Part shown: positions 8,147 to 15,874 of the stretch, piece by piece | How positions within the stretch are numbered: position 1 is the first letter of the stretch | Layout of the letters: each line of letters begins with the position of its first letter | Source: DASSNR01 sp036278935 | GTDB lineage: Bacteria; Gemmatimonadota; Gemmatimonadetes; Gemmatimonadales; Gemmatimonadaceae | Assembly: GCA_036278935.1 (NCBI GenBank) | Contig: DASUKA010000107.1 | Span: forward strand, 1 to 32,286 | DNA: 32,286 bases | Reading direction: 5' to 3' | Position numbers and translations under genes: made by a program | Notes under the pieces: generated by a model | Told to the model about the DNA's origin: nothing | Databases searched by the model: none | What the model saw: the letters and a program-made list of their open reading frames with translations, nothing else

Positions 8147-8989
8147 ATGGCAACCGACACCAGCGCGTCACCCGTCATCTGCCCGAACTGCTCGGCCAGC
8201 ACTACCGGCCGCTTCTGTGCCAACTGCGGCGCGCCCGTGCAGGGAGCGCTCTGCTCGGGCTGCGGCGCGCCTCTCACGGCCGGCGCAAAATTCTGTCACC
8301 GGTGCGGCACGCCGGCCGGCACGGCGCCCGCCCATGGTGCGCAGAACACCGGCTTCGCGGCGGCGCTTCCCTGGGCCGTGGCCGGCATTGCGCTCGTCGC
8401 CCTCATCTCGCTGGTCGCCGCACAGCACTTCAACGGCCGCTCCATCGCCGCGGCGCCGCAATCTCAGGCATCCTCACTCGCCGCCCCCGGGCCCGGCGGA
8501 TCCGCCGGCGTAGGCGCCCCGATTCCCGCCCCGGATATCTCCAATCTTTCGCCCCGCGAGCGCGCCGACCGGCTATACGACCTGGTCATGACGCTCGATT
8601 CGCAGGGAAAGACCGACAGCGTGCAGTTCTTCGCCCAGATGGCCGTGGCCGCGTATCAGATGCTCCCCACACAGGATGCCGACTCGCACTACGACCTCGG
8701 CCGTATCGCCGAGGTGGCCGGCGTGCCGGCGTTGGCGCTCGCGCAGGCCGATACGATTCTGCAGAGCGATTCCACGCACCTGCTCGGGCTCATCCTCGCC
8801 GCGCAGAGCGAGCGCGCGCTGGGCCACGCGAGCCAGGCGAAGCAATACCAGACCCGATTCCTGGCCGCCCTGCCCGGTGAGGAACGCAAGAATCTCATCG
8901 AGTACCAGCGCCATCGGAACGACATCGAAGCCGCAGCCGCCGACGCGAGAAAGACAGCAGCGAGTCAGAAGACAGGGGGTAGGGAGTAG
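8147..8989 (+). CDS. Double zinc-ribbon membrane protein
   Basis: 280 residues from the ATG at 8147, preceded by GGTGAG. The N-terminus carries four CxxC pairs (Cys 12/15, 24/27, 36/39 and 50/53), which should form two zinc ribbons. A single hydrophobic segment follows (PWAVAGIALVALISLVAAQHF, about residues 70-93), then a Pro/Gly/Ala linker. The helical C-terminal domain (RADRLYDLVMTLDSQGKTDSVQFFAQM..., YDLGRIAEVAGVPALALAQA) looks TPR-like. By analogy with other zinc-ribbon/TM proteins, the ribbons would be cytoplasmic and the TPR-like part outside. No specific function can be assigned. The gap to the next gene holds a low-complexity array. Confidence 0.78.
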   Translation: MATDTSASPVICPNCSASTTGRFCANCGAPVQGALCSGCGAPLTAGAKFCHRCGTPAGTAPAHGAQNTGFAAALPWAVAGIALVALISLVAAQHFNGRSIAAAPQSQASSLAAPGPGGSAGVGAPIPAPDISNLSPRERADRLYDLVMTLDSQGKTDSVQFFAQMAVAAYQMLPTQDADSHYDLGRIAEVAGVPALALAQADTILQSDSTHLLGLILAAQSERALGHASQAKQYQTRFLAALPGEERKNLIEYQRHRNDIEAAAADARKTAASQKTGGRE

Positions 8990-9110
8990 GGTGTAGCGTG
9001 TAGGGGAACGACGCTGGCGAGCGGAGTACCGAGCGCGCCCACCCGACACCCGACTCACTCCACCCTTGCCGTCTGACCCACTGACTCACCGCCCCGCCCT
9101 ATCGCACCCC
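8990..9110. repeat. Intergenic low-complexity array (GTAGGG, CCCGACAC and GACTCAC words)
   Basis: Immediately after the zinc-ribbon gene stop come GTAGGGTGTAG-like purine words (8978-9005, slightly overlapping the gene end). They are followed by CACCCGACACCCGACTCAC (from 9041) and GACCCACTGACTCACC (9075-9090). The last two share words with the arrays at 6276, 15340 and 30803. Here the arms do not make a long perfect stem. It separates two co-directional genes. Confidence 0.6.
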
Positions 9111-9126
9111 CTCATCCTTGTCCCCC

Positions 9127-9963
9127 ATGACCAGCACGATTCACGTGGCGCACAGCCCGGATTCCGACGATGCCTTCATGTTCTACGCGCTGGCGAACGG
9201 CCTCATCGAAACCGATGGCCTGACCTACGTGCACGAACTGCAGGACATCGAGACGCTCAATCAGCGCGCGCTGCGCGGCGAGCTGGACGTGACGGCGGTC
9301 TCCATCCATGCCTACGCCTATCTGGCGGACCGCTACGCGCTTCTGCCCCACGGGTCGTCCATGGGGGACCGGTACGGGCCCAGACTGGTATCCCGCACCC
9401 CGCTCGACCGCGCCGGCGTGCGCGGCAAGCGGATCGCGATCCCCGGGCCGCTCACCACGGCGTACCTCGCGCTTCGCCTCTATGAGCCGGAGTTCGAGCC
9501 CGTCCCCACGCGTTTCGACGAGATCGAGGATGCGGTGGAACGGGGCGACGTGGACCTCGGACTCCTCATTCATGAGGGACAACTCACCTTCGGCGACCGC
9601 GGGTTGCACCTCGTGCAGGACATGGGGGAGTGGTGGTTTGGTGACACCGGCCTCCCGCTCCCGCTGGGCGGCAACGTCGTGCGCAAGGACCTCGGCCCCG
9701 AGCTCATCCGCTCCATCTCCCGGCATCTGCGCGAGAGTATCGCCTATGGGCTCGCGCACCGGGGGAAGGCACTGGAGCACGCGATGCAGTACGCGCGCGG
9801 GCTCGCCCGCGAGCGGGCCGACACCTTCGTGGGCATGTACGTCAACGACTGGACACTCGATTACGGGGAACGTGGCCGGCGCGCCGTACGCGAGCTGCTC
9901 GATCGCGGCGCGCGTTCAGGCGTTATCCCCAAACAGATCGACGTCGAGTTCGTCGCGGACTGA
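9127..9963 (+). CDS. mqnD: 1,4-dihydroxy-6-naphthoate synthase (futalosine menaquinone pathway)
   Basis: 278 residues. It should convert cyclic dehypoxanthinylfutalosine to 1,4-dihydroxy-6-naphthoate, a cytoplasmic step of the alternative menaquinone route. Length and motifs fit MqnD: HSPDSDDAFMFYALANGLI near the N-terminus, ELDVTAVSIHAYAYLADRYALL, KRIAIPGPLTTAYLALRLY, DLGLLIHEGQLTF and LPLGGNVVRKDLG. The fold is that of periplasmic-binding proteins, but no signal peptide is present, as expected. The ATG at 9127 is chosen over the TTG at 9118; neither has a good ribosome site. No other menaquinone genes are nearby, so the pathway is scattered in this genome. Confidence 0.93.
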   Translation: MTSTIHVAHSPDSDDAFMFYALANGLIETDGLTYVHELQDIETLNQRALRGELDVTAVSIHAYAYLADRYALLPHGSSMGDRYGPRLVSRTPLDRAGVRGKRIAIPGPLTTAYLALRLYEPEFEPVPTRFDEIEDAVERGDVDLGLLIHEGQLTFGDRGLHLVQDMGEWWFGDTGLPLPLGGNVVRKDLGPELIRSISRHLRESIAYGLAHRGKALEHAMQYARGLARERADTFVGMYVNDWTLDYGERGRRAVRELLDRGARSGVIPKQIDVEFVAD

Positions 9964-10041
9964 TCGGATGCCAATTCACCGGTTACAGCGCGTTCCGTTG
10001 GCTCGTCCTGCATCGAGGCGTGGCGCTCGTGCGGCCCGCGC

Positions 10042-11199
10042 ATGTCGTCCAGCCATTGGTTACCGCGAATACGTATGATGCTGCCGTCCTCCCTGCACAC
10101 CGGTGACGCTCCCTTCGCCTCGCCGCATACCTCGTCCGCCGCATCATCGGCGCCGCGCGTGCTCATTGTGGACGATGAGGACGCCGTCCGCGCCGCGTTC
10201 GCGCGGTTTCTGCACTCGCGCGGCTACGAGGTGAACACCGCACGATCGGGCGCGGATGCCCTGACGCTCCTACACGACGGCGTCAGCTATCCGCTCATGC
10301 TCTGCGATGTGCGCATGCCGGGCCTCTCCGGCCTGGACCTGATGTCGCGTGCCCTGACCGTGGACCCGGATATCGCGGTGCTCATGCTCACCGCGGCGGA
10401 TGACGCGACCACCGCCACGACGGCGCTCGCCGGCGGTGCCTACGACTACCTGGTGAAGCCCGTGGAGCCGCTCGAGCTCCACGAGGCGCTCCAGCGCGCG
10501 CTGCACCGGCGCGGGTTGCAGATCGCGCAGCGGAGGGCCGAGGCGATCATCCGCCAGGAAGTGGCCGCGCGCACGGAGGAGCTGGATCGCGAGCGGATGG
10601 CGCTCCGGTCGTTGACCGTGGGCGTGGCAGGGGCGCTCATCAACGCGATGGAGGCCAAGGATGCGTACCTGCGCGGTCACTCGCAGCGCCTGGCCGAGCT
10701 CGCGGCATCCATTGCCAACGAGATGCAGCTGGACGTGGACACGATCGAGGCCGTGCGACTGGCCGGCCGGCTGGCGGACGTGGGGAAGATCGGCGTCCGC
10801 GAATCGGTCCTGAACAAGCCGGACACTCTTACGGCCGAGGAGTACGAGCATGTGAAGGATCACGTCCGGATCAGCATGGAGATTCTGGCGCCGCTCAAAC
10901 ATCTTGGCGTGACGCTCGACTACGTGCAGGACCACCATGAACACTTCGATGGCACGGGGTATCCACGCGGTCTCACCGGCGCCGAGGCTTCACTGGGCGG
11001 CCGCATTCTTCACATGGCTGATGCCTTCGTTGCGCTCACCTCGCGCCGCGCCTACCGCGACTCGATGACCCAGGAGGAGACGATCGCGCATCTCGCAGCC
11101 TCGGCGGGGCGCCGCTTCGACCCGGACATCTTCGATGCGCTGCGTCGCGTGGTCCAGCATCGTCAGTCGCTGGTGTTCATCGACGACATCCACGGGTGA
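10042..11199 (+). CDS. Response regulator with a degenerate HD-GYP domain
   Basis: 385 residues if the ATG at 10042 is used; ATGs at 10075 and 10078 are also possible. The receiver domain starts at PRVLIVDDEDAVR, with phospho-acceptor D89 in LCDVRMPG and K139 in LVKP. A coiled linker (AQRRAEAIIRQEVAARTEELDRERMALRSL) leads to an HD-GYP domain with YLRGHSQRLAELA, VGKIGVRESVLNKPDTLT, DHHEHFDGTGYPRGLTG and MADAFVALTSRRAYR. HD-GYP domains hydrolyse cyclic di-GMP using metals held by the HD pair. Here the first residue of that pair is alanine (RLADVGKI, A245-D246), so catalysis is doubtful, although the GYP motif is intact. No partner sensor kinase is adjacent. Confidence 0.88.
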   Translation: MSSSHWLPRIRMMLPSSLHTGDAPFASPHTSSAASSAPRVLIVDDEDAVRAAFARFLHSRGYEVNTARSGADALTLLHDGVSYPLMLCDVRMPGLSGLDLMSRALTVDPDIAVLMLTAADDATTATTALAGGAYDYLVKPVEPLELHEALQRALHRRGLQIAQRRAEAIIRQEVAARTEELDRERMALRSLTVGVAGALINAMEAKDAYLRGHSQRLAELAASIANEMQLDVDTIEAVRLAGRLADVGKIGVRESVLNKPDTLTAEEYEHVKDHVRISMEILAPLKHLGVTLDYVQDHHEHFDGTGYPRGLTGAEASLGGRILHMADAFVALTSRRAYRDSMTQEETIAHLAASAGRRFDPDIFDALRRVVQHRQSLVFIDDIHG

Positions 11200-11236
11200 G
11201 CGCGGACGCCGCGCCCCCCCGCCGTCTCCCTCACTC

Positions 11237-11265
11237 TTGACGGATCGCGCTGCGTATTGTATAGG
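11237..11265 (+). promoter_or_regulatory. Sigma-70-like promoter of the histone-like gene
   Basis: TTGACG (11237-11242), a 17-base spacer and TATAGG (11260-11265). The predicted start near 11272 gives a leader of about 130 bases before the ATG at 11402. Spacing and -35 match are good; the -10 matches four of six positions. Confidence 0.6.
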
Positions 11266-11401
11266 GAGCCGGACAACAGGGCTGCGTGCGGCCGTCGACG
11301 CGTTCTGGTGATGCGATCAGGGCACACGACGTGCAGCGTGCATCGAACATCGACAACGACCGTGGCTCCGCGACCGTCGACACACCCTACAGGAGGCGAA
11401 C

Positions 11402-12292
11402 ATGCCGCGCGGTGATGAGTACAACGAGGGGTTTCATCTTTCCGACCGGGACGAGGACGAGGACGATCTCGGCTTCGGCGGAGGTGGAGCGTCCTACGAC
11501 GATGACGAGGATGATGAGGAGAGTGGATGGGGCATCGCGAAGCACCACGACGATCTGTGGGACAGCGCCGAAGAGTCCGAGGAAGAAGAAGAGGAAGAGC
11601 GACTTGAGGAAGAGGAGGAGGCGGAGGACGAATTGTCGCCGGTGCGGATGATCAGTACAGAGGAGGATATCGTCGTGACCGATCGTGGAGTAGGGCGCAC
11701 CGGCGTGATGGGTGGCAGCGGTGCGGGCGCTATGGGCGGGGGCATGTCCACCGCGCCTGGCGGCATGCAGAGCACGCCGACGTTCGGCGAGGCGCGCGTG
11801 ACGGGCGGAACGCCGTCGACCACGCGGGCCGGTGCGAAGGCGGGCGGAGCGCGCCGGGCTGGCACGGCCAGGAAGGGTGCGCGGAAGTCGGCCACCAAGC
11901 GCAGCGCCACCAAGCGCGCCGCGAAGAAGAGTGTGGCGAAGAAGAAGAGTGCCGCCAAGCGCCCGGCGGCCAAGAAGCGCACGACCAGGAAGAGCGCGGC
12001 AAAGAAGACAGCCGCCAGGAAGAACACCGGGCGGAAGAGCGCGGCCAGAACGGGCACCGCCAGAAAGAAGACGACCACCAAGCGTTCCACCGCCAAGCGC
12101 AGTGCGCGCGGCGGCGCCAGGAAGGCGGCTGCCAAGAAGGGTGCGTCCGCCCGTCGTGCGACGGCCAAGCGCGGAGGCGCGCGGAGCGCCAAGCGCTCCG
12201 TCACCAAACGCGCCCCGGCGCGCCGGGGCGGTGCGACAGGCCGAGCAAAAACCAGCAGGGCCGGAAAGACCGCCAAACGTTCGCGTCGCTGA
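11402..12292 (+). CDS. Histone-H1-like protein with an acidic N-terminal half
   Basis: 296 residues, with AGGAGG five bases before the ATG. Residues 1-80 are extremely acidic (DRDEDEDDLGF, DDDEDDEESGW, EESEEEEEEERLEEEEE). A glycine/methionine-rich linker follows (MGGSGAGAMGGGM). Residues 145-296 consist almost entirely of Lys, Arg, Ala, Ser and Thr in short repeats such as KRSATKRAAKKS, like eukaryotic H1 tails and bacterial AlgP/HupS-type tails. The basic tail should bind DNA or RNA; the acidic half might mask it or recruit partners. I recognise no catalytic motif. It has its own promoter and a strong hairpin after it, so it is probably monocistronic and well expressed. The acidic head is not part of the usual H1-like bacterial design. 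Confidence 0.82.
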   Translation: MPRGDEYNEGFHLSDRDEDEDDLGFGGGGASYDDDEDDEESGWGIAKHHDDLWDSAEESEEEEEEERLEEEEEAEDELSPVRMISTEEDIVVTDRGVGRTGVMGGSGAGAMGGGMSTAPGGMQSTPTFGEARVTGGTPSTTRAGAKAGGARRAGTARKGARKSATKRSATKRAAKKSVAKKKSAAKRPAAKKRTTRKSAAKKTAARKNTGRKSAARTGTARKKTTTKRSTAKRSARGGARKAAAKKGASARRATAKRGGARSAKRSVTKRAPARRGGATGRAKTSRAGKTAKRSRR

Positions 12293-12315
12293 CCGTCCTG
12301 TGTGCCACGCTCGTA

Positions 12316-12357
12316 CCCGAACAGCGAGACGCCCGCGCGGGCGTCTCGCTGTTCGGG
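12316..12357 (+). terminator. Perfect 21-bp inverted repeat after the histone-like gene
   Basis: Positions 12316-12336 and 12337-12357 are exact reverse complements with no spacer (CCCGAACAGCGAGACGCCCG and its complement). It begins 24 bases after the stop codon. The RNA hairpin would be very stable. Only a weak T-poor tail follows, so it may act as a terminator, a 3' stabiliser or both. Confidence 0.75.
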
Positions 12358-12385
12358 TGTTCCGGCCCATGGCACCCGCGTCCTG

Positions 12386-13072
12386 ATGACCATGGATGTC
12401 TTCGAGCGCCACGTGCGCGATACAGAGGAACGCGTCTGCCGCGACATCGCGCGCGAATTGCGCAATCCGCTGTTCGGAATTTCCTCCGCGGCGCAGTTGC
12501 TCCGGTTCCGCACGCACGATGACCCTCTGATCGAGCGAAACATCGGCCGCATTCTCCACGACGTCGAGCGGCTGAACGCGCTGGCCGCCGAACTGTTCGA
12601 ATTTGGCCGGCCCCGCCCCCTTACGCTCGCGCCGCATGACCCGGACGCCATCTGGGATGCGGTGCTCGCCGCGCAGCGCGGCCTCCTGGAGAGCCGGTCG
12701 CTCGAGTGGCGGCGCACGCGGGTGACGCCACCCGTGCTCTGCGCGCTCGATCACGACGAGATCACCCAGCTCTTCCGCATCGCGCTGGAGCGCGCGGTTG
12801 AGTCCGCTCCCGTCTGCACCGCACTGACGCTCAGCTCGGCTCGCCTTGCGGATGGCGCCTGGCAGTGCACGCTTCGCGACGAGGGCGAGGCGATGCCGGA
12901 GGAGGCGCTCCCGAATGCCTTCGAGCTCTTCTCCGGACCGCGGACGGCCAGCAAGGTGCTCCCACTCGCGCTCTGCCGGCGCATCGCCGAGGCGCATGGC
13001 GGCGCCGTGCGAGTGGAGATCCCGAGCGACCGGGGAACGACGCTCGTCATCACGTTCCCGAGCAGCGCGTGA
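12386..13072 (+). CDS. Degenerate histidine kinase-like protein (pseudokinase)
   Basis: 228 residues from ATG 12386 (or 12392); the GTG at 12302 would translate through the terminator hairpin and is rejected. The dimerisation helix reads DIARELRNPLFGISSAAQLL, clearly a HisKA H-box (usually HELRNPL), but the phospho-accepting histidine is arginine (R23). The ATPase-like part is also altered. The N-box position reads IALERAVES without the Asn, the G1 box reads DEGEA instead of DxGxG, and the G2 region reads KVLPLALCRRIAEAHGG. The end, GTTLVITFP, fits the fold. There is no transmembrane or sensor domain. It probably keeps the kinase fold as a binding or scaffold module. It precedes the MerR-like gene by about 120 bases. 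Confidence 0.75.
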   Translation: MTMDVFERHVRDTEERVCRDIARELRNPLFGISSAAQLLRFRTHDDPLIERNIGRILHDVERLNALAAELFEFGRPRPLTLAPHDPDAIWDAVLAAQRGLLESRSLEWRRTRVTPPVLCALDHDEITQLFRIALERAVESAPVCTALTLSSARLADGAWQCTLRDEGEAMPEEALPNAFELFSGPRTASKVLPLALCRRIAEAHGGAVRVEIPSDRGTTLVITFPSSA

Positions 13073-13191
13073 TTGCCGCGGACGCGCCGGCCCCCGCACC
13101 GGCGGGCCGGACGCTCCCCCGGCCGGTCGTGAGGCACCCCCGGGTGCATCTGCCAGTCGACGCCCTTCCGTGCGCGCATTATTCTTTCCCC

Positions 13192-13737
13192 ATGGTCGAT
13201 TCGCCCGTTCCTCTGCTCCGGGCGCACGCTCGGCACGCTCCGTGGAACTCCCGCGGTATCGCCGCGCATGCGACTGCACTGGTGGATGCCGCGGCAATGC
13301 GTCCCACGAATGCCGCCGCCCGTGCGGTGCTCAGTGCGCGCGCCGTCCGCTTCTACGTCGCGAACGGGCTGCTCGACCGCCCGGACGGGACAGGCACGGC
13401 CGCCACATACAACTACCGGCACCTCCTCCAGATCCTCCACATTAAGATCCGGCAGCGAGAGGGGATGACGCTGGATCGGATCAAGCAGGAACTGAAGGAG
13501 ATGACCGGTGATGCGCTCGAGCGCCGCGTCGCCACGGCCATGGCGCCCGCGCTGGGCGTTGGCGCGGATGCGGTGGCGGAACAGAACGGCAGCCGCGACG
13601 GGAGCTGGTACCGAATCCAGGTCGCCAATGGCATCGAGCTGCATGTGCGCGAAGACTCGCCGGCCGCGGGTGAGGATGCGTTGATGGCGATGCGGGAGGC
13701 CGTGCGCGCGGCGCTGGGCCGCGAGGATATTCGCTGA
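13192..13737 (+). CDS. MerR-like transcriptional regulator
   Basis: 181 residues from the ATG at 13192. The core LSARAVRFYVANGLLDRPDGTG followed by YNYRHLLQILHIKIRQREGMTLDRIKQEL is the MerR-type winged helix: helix-turn-helix, wing with Y/R, then the helix leading to a coiled coil. There is a 40-residue N-terminal extension (AHARHAPWNSRGIAAHATALVD). The C-terminal part (WYRIQVANGIELHVRE) may be a small ligand or dimerisation domain; no metal-binding cysteines are seen. TATTCT lies at 13180-13185, seven bases before the ATG, so the mRNA may be leaderless. It is three bases upstream of the SDR gene, clearly the same transcript. Confidence 0.75.
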   Translation: MVDSPVPLLRAHARHAPWNSRGIAAHATALVDAAAMRPTNAAARAVLSARAVRFYVANGLLDRPDGTGTAATYNYRHLLQILHIKIRQREGMTLDRIKQELKEMTGDALERRVATAMAPALGVGADAVAEQNGSRDGSWYRIQVANGIELHVREDSPAAGEDALMAMREAVRAALGREDIR

Positions 13738-13740
13738 GCC

Positions 13741-14457
13741 ATGGCCGGGCGCTTCGATGGCCAGGTGATCGTCGTCACGGGCGTCGGGCGGAGTGGGCAG
13801 GCCGGCGAGAGTATCGCGCGCGCGTTCGCGGAAGCGGGCGCCTCGGTCATCGCGATCGATCGCACGCGCGAGCACGTGGAAGCGCGTGTGGCGGAACTGC
13901 GTGCGGCCGGACATGCGGCGAGCGCCTATGCGTGCGACCTGGCAAATGAGGCCGACGTGTCAGCCGTGGCGGACGCCGTGGCCGTCGATCATGGCGGGCG
14001 AGTTCATGCACTGGTCAACGCGGCGGGAGGGTTCGCGATGAGCGGGCCGGTGGCGGAAAGTGATGTCGGCGTGTGGCACCGGCAATTCATGATCAATCTC
14101 ACGACCGCGTATCTCGCCACGCGCGCGTTCCTCCCGCTGCTGCGTCCGGCTCGGGGCGCAATCGTGTACTTCACCTCGGCGGCGGCGCTCCCCAACAAGA
14201 GCGCGAAGCGGATGGCGGCGTATCTGGCGGCCAAGAGCGGCATCATCGCGCTCATGCACGCGGTGGCGCTGGAGGAACGCGACGCCGGTGTGCGGGCAAA
14301 TGCCCTGGCACCCACCGCCATCCGGACAACGCAGAACATGGAGTCGATGGGCAGTCAAGTGCGCTATGTGGAGCGTGAGGAGGTGGACAGCGCCGTGCTT
14401 TTTCTCTGTTCCGATGACGCGCGTGCCGTGACCGGACAGGTGATCGAGCTGCAGTGA
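13741..14457 (+). CDS. SDR-family NAD(P)-dependent oxidoreductase
   Basis: 238 residues of a classical Rossmann-fold short-chain dehydrogenase. The cofactor loop is VTGVGRSGQAGESIARAF, an unusual version of TGxxxGIG. Other motifs are ACDLANEADV, NAAGG at 93-97, N119, catalytic S146 (YFTSAAA), and Y161 and K165 (YLAAK). The end, VLFLCSDDARAVTGQVIEL, matches FabG-like enzymes. IDR around residues 39-41 suggests NAD(H) preference through an acidic residue after beta-2, but this is weak. The substrate cannot be told. It starts three bases after the MerR-like gene, and its stop overlaps the possible GTG start of the Rep-like gene, so the genes are translationally linked. Confidence 0.88.
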   Translation: MAGRFDGQVIVVTGVGRSGQAGESIARAFAEAGASVIAIDRTREHVEARVAELRAAGHAASAYACDLANEADVSAVADAVAVDHGGRVHALVNAAGGFAMSGPVAESDVGVWHRQFMINLTTAYLATRAFLPLLRPARGAIVYFTSAAALPNKSAKRMAAYLAAKSGIIALMHAVALEERDAGVRANALAPTAIRTTQNMESMGSQVRYVEREEVDSAVLFLCSDDARAVTGQVIELQ

Positions 14458-14459
14458 CG

Positions 14460-15308
14460 ATGCGCCTCGCTGCACACCGACAGACCGCCACCCGAACCGT
14501 TCTGCTGGACCGCGCCCTCGAGGCACTTCCGCTCTTTCGCCTCAGCGACTCGGCCGACGACTCGGCGATTGCCTACTCACGCGCGGATGGCGGGCGCTGG
14601 CGCGTGCTCCCGAATCCCGGGGACCGGCTTCCCGGCACCTTCGACCAGGACGTCTATATCGAGCTCTGGCGTCGCTACCACGAGGCGGGCTCGCCGGCGA
14701 ACGGCGCCATTTCCTTCACCCTGCACGCCTTTCTCCGTTCGATTGGCCGGCGCGTGGATGGGCGCACGTACGAGCAGCTCCGGGGAGCGCTGGCACGGCT
14801 CGCGCACACGGCGCTCGAATCACAGGGCGGGTATTACGACGCGGCCGCCGCAGCTCGCACCGATTCCCGATTCAGCGTACTCACGGCGGTGATCATCCAG
14901 CGGCGGCGCTCCGTGGACCGGGAGCAGATCCCGCTCTTCCCGGCACTCGCGAGCTCCGAGCCGGGCGAGGCGTCCGTGGTGCTGTCATCCGTGCCGCGGG
15001 CAAACATCGCCTCCGGACATACCAGTACCCTGTCGGCACCGCGATACATGGCTCTCTCCTCGCCTGTGGCCCGGCGGTTGTATCGATTGCTGCAAGTGGC
15101 GCGCGAAGATGGCCACGTGACCTGGCGCATCGGTCTCGAGGAGCTGGCGGAGCAGCTTCCCCTCGCCCAGCGCTATCCGTCGCACCTGCAGCGGGTGCTG
15201 CAGCCGGCACACGAGATGCTGAGAGCGGCCGGGTTGCTGCGCGATGCCGCGGTTCGTCAACACATGAGGTCGTGGTATGTAGATTATGTTCTGGGAGCCC
15301 GGGAGTGA
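14460..15308 (+). CDS. Replication initiator protein A (RepA/RPA)-like protein
   Basis: 282 residues from ATG 14460; GTG 14454, which overlaps the SDR stop, is an alternative. The pattern resembles the plasmid replication initiator A family: TFDQDVYIELWRRYHEAG, then ISFTLHAFLRSIGRRVDGRTYEQLRGALARLAHTAL, then SPVARRLYRLLQVAREDG, and EELAEQLPLAQRYPSHLQRVL with a second winged helix (HEMLRAAGLL). Related proteins occur on chromosomes without a plasmid origin. No iterons, parAB or partition sites are visible here, and its operon partners are metabolic and regulatory. It could therefore be a domesticated DNA-binding protein. Assignment rests on pattern recall rather than alignment. Confidence 0.6.
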   Translation: MRLAAHRQTATRTVLLDRALEALPLFRLSDSADDSAIAYSRADGGRWRVLPNPGDRLPGTFDQDVYIELWRRYHEAGSPANGAISFTLHAFLRSIGRRVDGRTYEQLRGALARLAHTALESQGGYYDAAAAARTDSRFSVLTAVIIQRRRSVDREQIPLFPALASSEPGEASVVLSSVPRANIASGHTSTLSAPRYMALSSPVARRLYRLLQVAREDGHVTWRIGLEELAEQLPLAQRYPSHLQRVLQPAHEMLRAAGLLRDAAVRQHMRSWYVDYVLGARE

Positions 15309-15313
15309 ACGGC

Positions 15314-15460
15314 GAGAGAGGAGAAAGGAGAAGAGGGGTGAGTCAGTCGGTCAGTGAGTCAGCAACGGCTCGCGTGAGCGCGGTCGCCCCCCTCGGGCTG
15401 TCTCACAACCTATGACTCATAACCCATAACTGACACCGCCTCTCTCCTTTCTCCTCTCTC
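15314..15460. repeat. Intergenic array with an 18-bp-arm inverted repeat and GTCAGTGAG words
   Basis: GAGAGAGGAGAAAGGAGA (15314-15331) is exactly complementary to 15443-15460. Between the arms lie GTGAGTCAGTCGGTCAGTGA (from 15339) and CTATGACTCATAACCC (from 15409). The first arm begins six bases after the Rep-like gene stop. The vocabulary is shared with the arrays at 6276 and 17510. Confidence 0.8.
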
Positions 15461-15531
15461 CTCTCTCGTTGTTCCGTCCCGAAACTTGCATGGCGTCCCG
15501 AGGCGCCACCCACTTCACGATGGAGGCAGGC

Positions 15532-15771
15532 ATGGCTACGAAGCTCGAGAAGACCCTGAAGCGCGAGATCGAAATCGACGGACAGGCGTACATGGTTGCG
15601 ATTTCACCCGATGGGGTCAAATTGACGCAGAAGGGGTTTCGCAAGGGTCCCGAGCTGACGTGGAAGCAGATTCTGGCTTCGGGGGGCGGCAGTGCGCCGG
15701 CGCCGGCGGCGGAGGAGCCGTCCTCGCCCAGCATGATGCCGGGCAGCGGGCCACATGGGCTGGTAGGGTAA
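15532..15771 (+). CDS. Small hypothetical protein, 79 residues
   Basis: ATG 15532 follows GGAGG at a good spacing. The first 50 residues (TKLEKTLKREIEIDGQAYMV, then ISPDGVKLTQKGFRKG, ELTWKQILASGGG) look like a compact beta-rich domain of alternating hydrophobic and charged residues. The tail is Pro/Ser/Gly-rich and disordered. There is no signal peptide. I do not recognise the family beyond noting that the pattern suits a small nucleic-acid- or protein-binding module. It stands alone between an array and the S41 protease gene. Confidence 0.7.
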   Translation: MATKLEKTLKREIEIDGQAYMVAISPDGVKLTQKGFRKGPELTWKQILASGGGSAPAPAAEEPSSPSMMPGSGPHGLVG

Positions 15772-15874
15772 CCGCTGGGGATGCCTGTCGCCGGCAGGGG
15801 GCGCAGGTACGGAACTTCCCTTATAGCCATTAGTATTCACACAGCATCGCTTCTCTCCTCCATCTTGGTGGTCT

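Noticed and set aside
11387..13297. Very long open frame on the minus strand opposite the histone-like and pseudokinase genes.
   Set aside because: Long antisense frames are expected at this G+C. Its translation is compositionally odd (long Arg/Ala/Gly runs), it has no domain, and it lies opposite two well-supported genes.
14460..15308. Plasmid or integrated mobile element, suggested by the Rep-like protein.
   Set aside because: No partition genes, integrase, transposase, iterons or attachment repeats are seen, and composition matches the flanks.
15314..15460. CRISPR array, suggested by repeated GTCAGTGAG words.
   Set aside because: There are no regular spacers of constant length and no cas genes; the words abut or overlap and form inverted arms.
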